This document shows positions 10,251 to 22,168 of a DNA stretch of 64,000 nt, in pieces (position 1 is the first letter of the stretch; each line of letters opens with the position of its first letter). Origin of the DNA: Erigeron canadensis (Eukaryota > Streptophyta > Magnoliopsida > Asterales > Asteraceae); contig NC_057765.1 in the NCBI RefSeq assembly GCF_010389155.1, positions 21,222,270-21,286,269 of the forward strand, read 5' to 3'. The translations under genes were made by a program, and so were the position numbers. The notes under the pieces were generated by a model. That model was not told the origin of the DNA. It worked only from the letters and a program-made list of their open reading frames with translations, and made no database searches.

Positions 10251-12852
10251 TGTAACAACCGTCTTAGAAATGTAGTAAATAAAATCCACAAATTCTATCT
10301 AAGTTCATGACGTGCTTTAGACTTAAGATATGTGCTCACATGAAGGTCAATTTAACCTTAAACCTTGAATTATAAGACGACTTTATGATTTATTACGATA
10401 AAATACTAGATTTCGAGTTGTAAACGATCGTATTTATGAAAGTTCTAGTCCAAAAATGTTCGCAAATAGTCCCTACATTTATTAGGTTTATTTAATATTG
10501 GAAAACTATAAATAGATTCTCTTAGTGAGAGAAACTCATTCTTCCATCTTCTTCATCTCACCTCTCTCTCTCTAAAACACATAGTTGCAGCCTCCACACA
10601 CACACAAAAATTTATCTTTTGATTTTGGATTGTTAAACCAAAATTATTTGTACATTTAGCTTCCTTGTGATAATCAAAACATATTTCTAGCATCAAATTT
10701 CCGGTAACAACAACAAATTTTGAGTTTTTGATCAAATTAAAAGTGTACTTTTTCAAGTTTATGTTCTTGATGATTTGGTCCAATTTGATATGAAAAACGT
10801 GATAATAGTTAATGGGTTTGTGTCTAAATGTGTTTAACATCATTTTTATGAACAAATTTGGGTACAAAACCCATTTTTGAAAATAAGGGAAAACTTGTTC
10901 TTGATGTGCCACCCCTTAATCATGTTATAGATGGTCATGAAATCGTTAAAAGTGTTAATGGTTAGTGTTACTATGTATATATGTACTAGTTCGATGTTCT
11001 AACAAGTCCCGGAATCGATCTAGATCTTTGTGTGATGATTTAACTCTTGGTTTCAGCCGTGTGGGAGCCTAAAACGATCTCCCTAGGACGATCTTGAGCC
11101 CAAGATCGTCCTGGGCAGCCCTTGATTCTTGGTTCTTTCTCGTTCGTTCTTGTGTGATGTTGTGATGTGTTGGTACGTAATAGGTAACCGATCCTTTGGA
11201 TTGGTTTTGCTCAAAACACTTATTAATGAACTAGAAACGATCACGTATACTTGATCCTTGACTTGGAAGCCAGGACGATCTTGTGAGACGATCTTGACCT
11301 TGGCCGCCAAGACGATCTTGCCTCTGAAACTTTGAAACGATCTTGAGGCACTGGAAGGCTAGGACGATCTTGACCCTAGTTCAGCTAGGACGATCCTGTC
11401 ATGGGGCAGCTAGGACGATCTTGATGTAGGGCAGGAGAGACGATCTTGAGCTTTAATAAACAAAACGATCTTGGCAAGTCCATGGGACGATCTTGAGTAT
11501 TCCAAACCCTAGGACGACTTGATTAAATCACAAAACAACATGTACTTGTTCTTTAACACACCAGACATGATTATTTAACATCAACCCAAGATTCATAACA
11601 TCATAATTCATTCTATTTAAACACTTTAAAAACTACGTACTAACATGAAACTAAGTTATGAATCGATCTAGAACAACGATTATAGTGCAAACCCTAATTG
11701 AATACGAAGACATGTTCTACCTTGAATTAATAATGTACAAGTTCTATGAATAACTTAATCGAGTTCATAAGGCTAAAGTTCATCATTTAAAGGCACATAC
11801 AACTCATTATTACGATAAGTACTTATGTGTGAGTTCAAAGACGTTCATTTCGAGTCTTGTAAAACACTTTTGAGTCAAAACGTTCCAAGATCTTACCATG
11901 TATTCATCAAGTCAGTGAATAATTAATCACAAGAACAACTCAGTGAATAATTAATCACAAGAACTAACACATGTATTCACCTATGCTCAATAACTTGTGA
12001 TTAGGTTGACGTCAAGACATACTTGGATTCGAATAGATATATCTTACCTATATCTGTGCTCATACTCTGTGCTTGTAGAACTACACTTGTAACAGATCAC
12101 TGTTAGTTTTCGTAGCCCCTTTTTCCATACTTATATTTTGGGGTGAAAGGAATACTATCTATGCTTTTATATATGCCGTAACTGCTTTTACTACTCCATG
12201 GCTATATGACTACTTGATACTATTAGCCGGTCCTGTTGAGGATTGTGTGTGCTCGATTGATACTATTAGCCGGTCCTGTTGAGGATTGTGTGTGCTCGAT
12301 TGATGCTATTAGCCGGTCCAGTTGAGGATTGTGTGTGCTCGATTGATACTTTTGGCCAGTCCTGTTGAGGATTGTGTGTGCTCGTTTACTTATGTGCAAG
12401 TTGATCTTTAGCCATTACATACTACTTTACAATTGAATTCTATTGACGGCATAAGACGCTTTCATACAACTTGTTTATATAATCAAACCTACGAACTCAC
12501 CAACCTTTGTGTTGACACGTTTAAGTATTCCTTTTAGGTAATCAAGCTAATCGTGGCTAGGATTGGTAGCATGGGACTCTTAGCAGACTGCAGGCTAGGT
12601 TTTGATGTTTGCATGCTCTGGTTATGCTTGTTGGCAATATGCCTAACCGTTTCCCCTGCGTGGGAACTTATCGTACTTTTATTTGAATGCTTGGTTGAAT
12701 TTATGTGAGATAACTTCTATTTTGTTATCTAAATTATGAGATTGACTGTTTATGCTTGAGTTATGCACTCATTTAGTATTCCTATATAACATCCATGTGC
12801 GCGTGTGCTTTATCTTACATCCCGAGTTTTCCGCCTTAGTCGGGGTGTTACA
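10251..12852 (+). repeat. 3' LTR of element A (2,602 bp)
   Basis: It is a near-identical partner of 1797-4388. Differences visible by eye are a few substitutions, an absent stretch of about 21 bp near 10862, about 10 extra bp near 11176, and a local rearrangement or duplication around 11890-11960 with a repeated GTGAATAATTAATCACAAGA. The TATA box is at 10507-10514 and the 43-bp array at about 12214-12385. It ends in GTTACA, followed by TTAAC. Confidence 0.93.
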
Positions 12853-13114
12853 TTAACCCTAAGTAAATCACACGAACTTCGTCTCCTTCGTGCTACTATT
12901 CATTCGCACTTCTTTCGATCGATTTCATCCTTTTTCTTGATTATTATCCAGATTTGTTGGTAATTTCATAATCTAGGATAGTGAATTGATGTTTTAACTA
13001 CAAAACTTATACGATTTAAGTCATTATAATGCCCGATTTTCGATTTTTATATCTACGTCACGTCCAGTTGCTCCTGTTCAAGTGTAGCTGAGTCGTTTAT
13101 TTTCAGAGAAGAAG

Positions 13115-13933
13115 ATGTTGGAGATGAGGGTTACAGCTTTGGAGAGTCAGCTAAAGCTCCAAGCTGCTAAGCATCAGGAAGAGATGGACACGATGACTGC
13201 TCTTGTTCATTCTCTTGGTTCTAGACTTGACCAATTCTTGGCTCAAGGGGGAGATAAGAGTGGTTGTAAGAATGATGAGCTAGCAAGGAAGTCAAGAGAT
13301 GATGATCATGAAGATCAAGATCCAGCTCAAGGTCCTAATCAAGCACAACCATCAGTTGGTGAGCCAGAGAATCAAGGTCAAGATCGAGATGCTGCTGGTG
13401 ATGTTATGGATACAGAGACTACAGATATTCAGGGGGAGTCATCAAGACAAAGAGAGTCAGAGATTGCTGGTACAGCTGGTGCTAGTACTTCTAGGACTCA
13501 AGATAAAGGCAAAGCTGTGTTGACCGCTCCAGATGCAGATCCTGATGATCCAGATAACAATGATGATGGGGAAGATTCCAATTCAGGTAACTCCGATTCT
13601 AATTTTGATAGAATAGAAAGGGAGATAGTGAATGATCCTCACAATCATTTAGAAAAAGAAAATCTTAGCAAAGGAAAATCTACTCAGGATAGTGAGTCAA
13701 CTAAGACTGATTCTACTACCAATGCCTCTATAGAGTGAGATTTGCACCCTTTAAGTGTGCATGGACTAGAAAAGAGATTGGGATATGATCCACAAGCTCA
13801 TATGAGAGCTAGAGCAGAGATTATGGATTATGATGATTATTATGATCCAGGATCACTTAGGGATCAAATGAAAGAACAGTCAGGGTTAACTCATACATCT
13901 TCAGAGTCAGAGTCAGATTCGGATGAACCTTAG
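13115..13933 (+). pseudogene. E0 extra ORF: coiled-coil and acidic middle part
   Basis: The frame is open apart from a TGA at 13736-13738. Residues 1-45 are heptad-like with many Leu/Ala/Gln/Met (predicted coiled coil). Residues about 50-205 are low complexity and rich in Asp, Glu, Ser, Asn and Gln, followed by a DYDDYYDP stretch and a Ser/Asp/Glu tail. Composition and order match the middle of the extra ORF in D (30316-31640) and K (36968-38422). An AG acceptor-like TTTATTTTCAG sits just before the start. No enzyme motif is seen and the function is unknown. It is expected to be a structural or accessory product of the retrotransposon; the sometimes used label envelope-like is not supported by any membrane segment here. 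Confidence 0.55.
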
Positions 13934-14193
13934 TGCTAATGATTTTTGTTTTTGTTTTTGTAATAATTATAAGATAAATATGAATGTATGTGTTACATTA
14001 TATTTATGATATAATATTATTGTTGTAAGTTAAAATAGATAAAGATTATAAGATAAATATTAATGTAATTGTTACATTATATTTATGATATAGTATTATT
14101 TATTTTTTGTTATGTATTTATACTATTTTATTATGTCTTGACTTATGATTTTATGTTCTTTATCTTTGTATATGTAAATCGTTTGAATTGCAG
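13934..14193 (+). other. AT-rich interruption with an internal duplication, possible intron
   Basis: This separates the two halves of the E0 extra ORF. A segment of about 50 bases (AGATAAATATGAATGTATGT and onward) at about 13972 is repeated at about 14051. The block ends in a pyrimidine/T-rich stretch and TTGCAG (14188-14193), and the reading frame resumes immediately after it. A donor site is not clear. It is either an intron or a small AT-rich insertion. Confidence 0.45.
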
Positions 14194-15340
14194 ATAAGCT
14201 TCAAAGGATAGGTGCATTGGACGATCTTGATGCTGAAGAAGATCTAGAAAGTATCGATGATGAAGATTTGGAAAAAGGAGAGTTCATTACTTTAGAAGCT
14301 GACAGAAGAAGGTTGCTTGAGACACCTTATGACTTTGATCGTGTCTTTAATGAAGATGAAGTCATTCAAGTTGAACCAATAGTTGAAGTAGAACATCTCA
14401 ATCTCAATCCAATCAGAGATAGTCCAGATGAACCTAAAAATGCTGCAAGGTTGAGATTTGCTGTATATGCAAACATAGTTGATGAAGGACATGATAATCT
14501 TTTTGATCTATTCTGGAATATAGATGCTACACGAGAGGTTGACCTTGGAAGATTTAATATACCTCCGGTGCAGCAAGATCATGAGTTTATTATTAATAGA
14601 CTAATTCCAGGTTATAGAGGACATACTGGTTTGATGATACGTGATGCGTATAAACCATCAATGTTTTGGGAATATGTCTCAGACAAGGATGCACCCAAAT
14701 ACTTCTCAGTGATACAAAGTTGGTTCTATGATCACAGAATCAAATTGTTTATTATCAAGAGAAAGGAGGGTTGCCAGTATATGTCAATAAGTCAACGACA
14801 CTTCCACTCTCTCAGTGATTCAAACATGAAGATTTGGGAAGACGCTGGTTCGTTAATCTTCAGAGCAATGGACTTGTAGATTTCTACTGGAATAGATTCA
14901 GAGATGAAAGAATTAAGTATTTTAGTGCTAGAGGTCTGAAGCCAGAAGAAAGGTTGATAAAGCCAACACCTTTGAAGAAGATTAAGAATCCAGATGGCAC
15001 ATTTCGGTTGGTTCAGAAAAGAATTAAATGTGTTAAGAAGATTCCTGCTATCAGATGGGATCAAGATATGCTGACAGAGATGACATTTTGGCAGATAGAT
15101 ATCAAGTCAGGCGAAGCATAGATGTTTGTTGATGATTCAAAGAAACAGATGTTGCTACGCATGTATGATCCGATGCAGATTGTCAACTTGTCAAGAGGTG
15201 ATCAAAGAAGACTTTTGGATACACCTTGCTCAGCTGTGGACTTTTGGAGAGTAGAGGAAAGGCGCTATTGCAACATTGTTGCTCATTGTTTACAAGAAAG
15301 AATTCATGCGAATAGCACCAGACTGTTGTTTAATGGATAG
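14194..15340 (+). pseudogene. E0 extra ORF: C-terminal domain
   Basis: The frame 14217-14879 (acidic start, then a globular region ending ...SQRHFHSLSD) shifts by one near 14834 into a second frame running to 15340, with one TAG at 15119-15121 in between. The content is similar in layout to the D C-terminal domain (32135-33148): a domain rich in aromatic and basic residues with YVSDKDAPKYF and FYWNRF. No known catalytic motif is visible. It lies about 50 bp before the E0 polypurine tract, the expected place for the last ORF of a SIRE-type element. It is broken by at least one frameshift and one stop. Confidence 0.55.
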
Positions 15341-15390
15341 CTTTGAAGTTCAAGTTTTGAAGACTTTAAAGAGATCTAGTTGCAATCGTC

Positions 15391-16053
15391 AAGGGGGAGT
15401 CCGTAGATGCAGATTCGTTGTGACAATCGCAACATAGATTTGATTATCGTTTATGTTTTTAGGAACTTGTGTGTAATCATTTAAATAAGAACTTGTGTTG
15501 ATATTTAATGATTACGTTTGAACTTCAATATTATATATGTTTATGTTTTGTATTGTGTTTGTGTGTTATATATTGTTTTGCAGGTACAAGAACATAGAAT
15601 CAAGGTTTATAAGTGTTGTAGAACACTTAAACGATAATTGGACGTTATGTATGAGTCAAACGAAGTCAAACAAAGAGTCAAAGGCACGTCCCTCGTGCTG
15701 ACGTCAGCACAAGGTGAATTGACTTATTGTTAATTCTGGCCTAATTACGTGATTAAGGCCGAAGCCCACACAACCCAATACGTAACTAGTATAAATACAA
15801 GACCTAATCTACGAAATTAGGGGAATGATTGACGAATTCTTGATAGTTATTCACGAATTTATGATCTAAGGTTATTTGTTCCTTCGTGTGTTCTTCTACA
15901 CGAACTACAAGCCTTGTGCATCTCCTTGGGTTAATTAATTACTTATTACATAACAAAAGGCAATAGCAATCTAGTTATCTGAAGAGGATTCCGCACTCTT
16001 GACATAACGAATCGCATCTTATTACGATCCACACAACAATAGGGCACCTTACA
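15391..16053 (+). repeat. Polypurine tract and 3' LTR of E0 (boundaries tentative)
   Basis: AAGGGGGAG at 15391-15399 precedes an LTR-like block that may start at TGCAGATTCG (15408) and end at CCTTACA (16053). A TATA box (TATAAATA) is at 15790-15797 and a 16-bp palindrome centred on TGACGTCA at about 15695-15710. The right end is set by the start of homology with F at about 16057. No second copy is in the window to confirm the ends. Confidence 0.45.
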
Positions 16054-18070
16054 CTATCTTTCATTAGATAGTGAGGGTATTTTAAGTGATGATGTTTTCG
16101 TGCAAATAGGATGAAGGGAGTAAGTCGAAAAGTGAGAGGTTAAGGTGATATGTTGAGAGAAAAGGGTTAAAAGAAATGATACCCTTCCCAAAATTCTCAA
16201 ATCTCCGAGTAAAACACATTTCTATCGGATGTCATTTGTTGATATCTCGATATTGAAGAAGTCTTCATGGACCCAGTGAAGCGATGCACATCTTTACCTA
16301 ACCACTCAAGTGTTTCTTAACAAATACTTGTTTTAATTCTCACGGAGATGTTCACATTTCTATTGACTCTTCATTTGGAAGATGTTGATATTGAAAAAAG
16401 CCGACACTCTGCTCCGGTCCCCGACTTCATTTGATCACTTTGTGTCTAGAGCTATCTTGATTGGTCATTAATTTGATCGATATTCATTTCTTTAGAACAC
16501 ATTCGAGTCATATCTTTGTGATATTATTGTTTATCTTTGTGATATAGCCGGAACATTTGTAGTGATATCTTCATTGATATACCACGATGATCAAATGGAA
16601 ATCCTACCAATGCTAACATTTTTTTTCCAACATTGAAAGTAGGTCTCATAATTACATTTATGTGATTATTGAGTTAACGAGAAGTCTAATGTGACCTCGG
16701 TTTTCCCTAAAAGTCTTTAAGGATAATAGATTGTGATTATCGAACGCTTCGGCTGTACTAACCATGATTTATATTCTTTGAAGCAATCTCGTGGTTGCAA
16801 AGCCTCAGACCAAACTATGTTAGAGACTTGCTTTGTGCATAACTCAATGATACATAGGAAATCCGAAAAATGTTATACATTTCTATCGGTCATTTCATTA
16901 ATCCTTTCGATTTTTGAACATGCTAACGGATCATTCTTATCCGGTTTCATTTCTCAACGCACAAACACAAAAAACACCAACACCATGCTATAACGTTTGT
17001 ACCAACAACTTCAACCTTACATTTTAGTCACCTCTAGGATTCCTTGGGTTGGGCTAATGGTTTGGGTTGATGTTTTGGTGGTCGACATTTCTCCATGTGC
17101 ATAAAATCTAACTTTGGGTCGTGTTATTTCTTTTGACATTTTATCAATCAATGTTTGCATAATGACATTGGTTCCCAACTATGTTATTATGAGGGGGAGA
17201 AAATACTATGATTGATTAAGAAAGAAATAAGAATGATTGATAAGGACAACAAGGAGAAAAGTTTGTGTTTGGATGTTTCAAGAGGTTTAGGTTTATTAAA
17301 GTTTGTGTTTGGTTGTTTCAAAAGGTTTAGGTTTTGTTTCAAAGATAAGAATGAGACCATAGATGAAAGGATATTCACTCAAGATGGTACATAAGTTCAA
17401 AGGTGCTCCAAAAATGTTTATACTCACGAGTTAAGGGGGAACATGATTACTTCATAAGAGACTTATCCAAACTTCATTCAATTGCTTACTCTCCAAAGTG
17501 TTTAAAGATGATATGACAAAAATCAAGCATCAAAAAGTTGAAAAATTGGTTAGAAGGTTCAAGTCAAAAAAGTAAAGCTTCAAAAGAGTCTTCATCAACA
17601 CAGTTTATTCAAGATCTTCAAGTCATACAACAACACTTTATCAAGAAGATCCAATGCATACATCAAGGGGGAGAGTAATTATTCATGAAACTTAATTTCA
17701 AGAAGATGAAATTCACTCAAGAATCAAAGAATCAAGAATCAAGAATCGAAGATTGAAAAATCAAAGACAAGTTCATATCTTTCGCATCTCCAAAGACAAC
17801 TCTGATTCATGATTCAACAATCCTCAAAGATTCAAGACACACACACACTTGTTATTCTCTGTTCAAAAAGAACATTGAGAATCACCACATGATTTAACTT
17901 CAAGAAGTCCAAGACCAAGACTGAATCAAGTTCTCCAAAGACAAAAGAGAAAGCTTTGAAGATTTGTTTCAACACACCAATTGTCTACACCACCGGGCTC
18001 ATCAAATTCATTCCTACAAGACAAGATAAAACGTACTTCATTCATTACAATATATCACAAAGGGGGAGAA
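16054..18070 (+). mobile_element. Element H: non-coding 3' internal region of a copia element
   Basis: This stretch is homologous, with many small differences, to 52645-54729 in element F. In both cases it leads straight into an LTR starting TGTTA. It has no supportable gene. Several GGGGGAG purine tracts occur (about 17192, 17433, 17665 and 18061), the last directly before the LTR. A stem-loop with the GAACGC loop is at 16734-16764. The upstream half of H is not adjacent, consistent with E0 having inserted at about 16054. Confidence 0.7.
16734..16764 (+). repeat. Stem-loop with GAACGC loop in H
   Basis: TGATTA (16734-16739) and TAACCA (16759-16764) flank a loop containing TCGAACGCTTCGGCTGTAC. 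An outer AGATTG/CAATCT pair (about 16728 and 16784) could extend the structure. The F counterpart at 53311-53341 has a perfect TGGTTA/TAACCA stem. See the finding on this motif family. Confidence 0.55.
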
Positions 18071-18403
18071 TGTTAGAAATCCAAAATAGTGATAAACTGT
18101 AATTTAGATTAGAGGTCTTTCTTGTTGTTAAGTCATAGGTACATGATTACTAAGGTTGAGGGGCTAATTGTGATAATTAGCATAATTGTGTAGTTAGTCT
18201 ATAAATACCCCTCATGCCTTAGTAATCATAACTTTGAACATATACACAATCATTGTAACCTTCACCATTCTCATTAATTCCAATCAGCCAACTTTCCTTT
18301 ACACACACACTCTCTCTCAAAACACACACAAACACCAAGTACACACACTCACCAAAAACCGCCATTGATGAAGTGAATTCGGTAGTGAAATCGTGTAATA
18401 ACA
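18071..18403 (+). repeat. 3' LTR of element H (333 bp)
   Basis: The LTR begins TGTTAGAAATCC and ends GTGTAATAACA. A TATA box is at 18200-18207. A purine tract AGGGGGAGAA (18061-18070) abuts it. It is clearly related to the LTRs at 54730-55049 (F) and 61686-62008 (G). The next bases belong to the gag of element D, so H appears to be inserted in D gag. Confidence 0.82.
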
Positions 18404-18404
18404 A

Positions 18405-20071
18405 TTCAACTCAGGGTTAGGTTATGTCAATCCTGAACATTTGCTCAAAGCACAAGAAGAGGTTCCCTCACTATATAAAGAATCTCATATGAAAAGTGGG
18501 ATGACTGATCAATTTGTGAGACCGAGTCATGGTGATGTTGAGGCAGATGATTTTCTAAAGAAGGGTGCACATGTTTACTTCAATTATGAAATAATTGATG
18601 AGTCATTTGATTTTTTAACTCACCCTGTGTGTCAAAGCAATAAAGATAATCATGAGGTAGAGGTTCCTGATTAACGAAAAACCTTTGGATGATACAACTT
18701 CATTTCCAAAACCTGAAATTGTCAGACCTTATATACCACAAAGTGTTTTGTAAAAAGAAATTGAAGATTTGAAAAAGTTTCTTGATGAAAAACATGCACT
18801 GATAGAAAATCTGAAGGCTCAAAATCACCGTGATAACAAAAGAAACCCATCCAAGACAAATACCTCAATTTGTGACCAACTGGGGTGCTTTATATGTGAA
18901 ATTGTGAATGAAACTGAGCAAACCAATATTCTCAAAACATTAAAACTTCAAATCAGTCTACTTGTTCAATCTGTGAAATTTTGAATGCATCTGTACAAAC
19001 TGATCTTGAAGTTGTGCATGTTTCTGTTCAAACTGACTGTGCTCAAGATGAATACGATGATGTTTCTGTTAATCCATATGATATTTATTTTGATACATCC
19101 ATTCCTAAGTTTTCAGAAGACACTCAAACTTACTTGAATGAATTTAATGATGCAATCAAAAAGTTTGAAAAGGAAAATGATCAACGACTAAAAGTGGTTG
19201 AGGAACTAAATAAAGTCAAAGTGGAACTAACTTTGACAAAATTGAAACTTCAATAATTTTGGACAAAGAAAAAGCATTACAATCATTTAAGCAAAGTTCA
19301 TGTCTGACAAATGTGACTAAATCGAGTGTGAAATTGGAAACAGAATCTCAGCTGTTCAATGATTTTATGAATGGAAATCAAAAATTTAATCCTGACTTTG
19401 AAAAAATCTTTGAGAAAAAGGAAAACAAACTTGAATTTGCTGAGATAAAGAATCCAAAATCATACTCTTCAGCACATACCCAACAAGGTAAGAAGATAAG
19501 ACCGAAATTCACAAAAGCTTTTCATGCAGTCAAGACCACTGGTGACTCAAAACCTACTAAAGTTAAAACGGAAACTAAGTCACCAAAAGAAGTGAAACCT
19601 CACTAGATTTCAAAGAAGGTGCAGAATGAATTACTAGGCCGCACACAACCAAAGACTCAGAAAACATCTAGTGTTCCTAGGAAGTCTCAAACGACCTCTA
19701 AGTCCACCTTAAAGGTAGTTAGAGACACAAACTCAGGGATTACTAAATATAAAGATCAGTATGGTTGGTTGTCACCTAATAATATTAAGAAAGGTCAAAT
19801 GAGCAATGAAACCATCAAGAAGAATCCTGGCAAGAACTTAAAGTCAAATTTGTTTTCTAATTTAAAGAATGTTCATGTTTCAGGTGACGTGTGCTTAACT
19901 AGTAACAGTAAATGGATTCCCAAAGATAGATTTTTACATGCTTCTAGAAAAATCAAGCTTGATGGCATTTCAACTCAAATCAAACAAGTGTGGATTGTTC
20001 GTAGATCAAAATCAATAAATAGTGCTAATACATCTAGAACTACTCATGCTTGTATCAAAACTTGTGTTTAA
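18405..20071 (+). pseudogene. gag: D gag, C-terminal half, multiply broken
   Basis: Reading begins inside gag, directly after the H LTR, with GLGYVNPEHLLKAQ, a motif I associate with Gag of composite-family SIRE-type copia elements. Fragments at 18405-18674, 18769-18984, 18981-19256, 19259-19606 and 19619-20071 are separated by stops or frameshifts. They include a coiled-coil stretch (ALIENLKAQ; FEKENDQRLKVVEELNKV) and a Lys/Ser/Thr-rich region. I see no intact CCHC zinc knuckle here. The N-terminal capsid part is missing because H is inserted. Confidence 0.7.
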
Positions 20072-20257
20072 TCTGTGTTTCTATCTAAACTTGTATATCG
20101 TATGTCACATTTGAACAATTATGTGTGTTTGTTTGTTATCTTTGAATAAATTTATGTTTGTGTGCTCTTGTTTGTTTAGTTTATGCATATGTGTATTTGC
20201 ATTTTATCCCTCTCACCCGCAAGGACCCAGTATATGTGGGGACCTTAACATCATAAC

Positions 20258-20503
20258 TTGTTTTTACAGGAATATCTGATTTGTGTATGGTATGTTGACT
20301 CGGGATGTTCTCGTCACATGACTGGAAATAAGTCATTACTCACCAACTTTGTTGAGAAGTTTATGGGAACGGTCAGATTTGGAAATGATCATATTGCCCC
20401 TATTCTTGGTTATGGGGACATTGTCAATAATGGAACTACTATCAAGGGAGTTTCCTATGTTGAAGGATTAGGTCACAATCTTTTTAGTGTTGGACAATTA
20501 TGA
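20258..20503 (+). pseudogene. pol: D protease domain
   Basis: It contains WYVDSGCSRHMTG, the copia aspartic protease active site with the catalytic DSG (residues about 10-22), and ends GHNLFSVGQL before a TGA at 20501-20503, where related elements read on. It would cut the Gag-Pol polyprotein. It continues in the same frame into the integrase region. Confidence 0.85.
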
Positions 20504-22168
20504 GACAATGATCTTCAAGTGCTTTTCAAAAGATACGAATGCAAAGTTCAAACCGCAGAGGGGGTAGATATTCTCACTTGAACAAGGGACAATAATTTGT
20601 TCACCGTTGATCTTAATAATGTTCCAAATCTGGATTCTGACATTTGCCTTCTTTCGAAAGCCTCTGCACAAAATTCATGGTTATGGCATCGTCGTTTGTC
20701 TCATCTTCACTTTCAAACAATCAATGCTTTAGTGGACAAACAGCTTGTTGAAGGTCTTCCTGATTACAAGTACGAATGTGAACATGTTTGTCTGGCTTGT
20801 GCTATTGGCAAGATGAAGAAGGCATCTCACAAACCACAGAAACATCTGAGTACCGAAGGTCCTTTTAATCTTTTGCATATGGATTTTTGTGGACCAATGA
20901 AAGTTAAAAACATTCATGGAAAGAGATACATTCTTGTGATTGTTGATGATTTTTCTCGTTACACTTGGGTTTTCTTTCTTCGTGCCAAAAGTGATGCTCC
21001 AAAAGAAATCATTGATTTCATCAAACAAACCCAAGTCAATCTTCAATCCTCAGTTCGAATTGTTCGTTCCGACAATGGCACAGAATTCAAGAATTCAACA
21101 ATTGATTCTTTCTTTAAATCATTAGGCATTACTCATCAATTCTCTGCCACAAGAACACCTCAAAAAAATGGAGTAGTTGAACGTCGAAATCGAACTCTTG
21201 TTGAAGCAGCTAGAACAATGCTTGCCTATTCAAAGCTGCCTCCAAATCTTTGGGTTGAAGCTGTAGCTACTGCTTGTTTTACTCAGAACAGGTCCATTAT
21301 CAACAAGAGATTTGACAAAACTCCATATGAGGTGATCAATAAAATAAAACCCAATGTGAACTTCTTACACATTTTTGGATGTGTTTGTTATGTTCTCAAT
21401 GATCGAGACAATTTGGGTAAGTTTGAACCAAAAGGTGATGAGGCATACTTTATTGGTTACTCAAGAGAATCGATTGCATATCGTGTGTACAATCGTCGGA
21501 CGAAAAAGATAGTTGAGAGTATGAATGTTCGATTTGATGAACTCTCTGGGATGGTTCTTGAACAAAACAGTTCAAGACCCGAACTTAATCAACCACAAGC
21601 TTCCGCAACAACCATCGCTTCAAATATCAAATCTCAATTCAGTACTCCGACCACAGAGGATTTGGATATTTTGTTTGAAGAATTCTACTATGATCATCCA
21701 AGAGTACCCGATTTAGATACAAATACAGTTTCCAGTACCATGAATACTTCTTCAGCACCAAATGGAGATGATGAGTCATCACCATCACTCAATTTAGATA
21801 TATCTTCTCCGTCATCTGATTCTCCTCTTCATACTACCACTTCTGAGTTACAAGGTCTACATATTCATATTTCTTAAGTGACAAATCCTGTTACTAATCC
21901 AGAAGTTTATAACACTGAAGACTTTGTTGAACCACAGGAAACTTCATTTGAGCAAGTAACTGCACAACATACTCCAACGTTCATTGATACTGAGGATTTA
22001 AATGATCCACAAGAACCTCTTCCTCATTCAACCAAATGGACTAGATCTCATCCGATTTCTCAGATAATTGGCAATCCAGACTCAGGAATACAGACAAGAT
22101 CTGCGTCTGTAAATGAATGTCTGTTTGTGAATTTCCTGAGTATAGTTGAGCCAAAAAACAGTGAATGA
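20504..22168 (+). pseudogene. pol: D integrase (copia type), with stops
   Basis: After a TGA (20579-20581) the frame runs open to 21877, then past a TAA to 22168. A pre-integrase zinc module (WLWHRRLSHLHF ... CLACAIGKMKK) precedes the rve core with the DDE triad in [17 protein letters not shown] and NGVVERRNRT. A variable Ser/Thr/Pro-rich linker follows, then [14 protein letters not shown], which leads into RT in related elements. A frameshift in an A-run near 22155 breaks the link to RT. Confidence 0.87.

Larger units (their letters stand above)
1797..12852 (+). mobile_element. Element A: complete Ty3/gypsy LTR retrotransposon, Tekay-like chromovirus
   Basis: This is a full element with two long LTRs (1797-4388 and 10251-12852), a primer binding site at 4392, gag-pol in one frame (5305-10008) and a polypurine tract at 10238-10250. 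The LTR ends are TGTAAC and GTTACA. The 5-bp flanks are TCAAC (1792-1796) and TTAAC (12853-12857), a target duplication with one mismatch. The order protease, RT, RNase H, integrase and a chromodomain-like tail after the integrase, together with LTRs near 2.6 kb, fit the Tekay/Del branch. The LTRs differ by few substitutions and several indels, so the insertion is young, yet the polyprotein has four nonsense codons. Element B is a related copy on the other strand. Confidence 0.93.
12853..16053 (+). mobile_element. Element E0: 3' part of a SIRE-type copia with extra ORF
   Basis: Right of element A there is no pol. Instead there is a broken ORF of the type found downstream of pol in SIRE/Maximus copia elements (13115-15340), then a polypurine tract (15391-15399) and an LTR-like block to about 16053. 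The pol and 5' LTR would lie left of the window. The left neighbour of A (1650-1796) shares promoter-like blocks with the LTR, supporting one element split by A. Sequence to the right (16054 on) is homologous to the 3' region of F, so E0 seems to sit inside H. The boundaries are inferred. Confidence 0.55.

Noticed and set aside
10553..10912. 119-codon minus-strand frame in the A 3' LTR
   Set aside because: LTR sequence with no start context or domain; the 5' LTR copy is interrupted.
16733..16993. 86-codon frame in H with partial match at 53394-53615 in F
   Set aside because: The two copies do not keep one frame, so the similarity is at DNA level only.
20729..21046. 105-codon minus-strand frame
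   Set aside because: Antisense shadow of the D integrase core.
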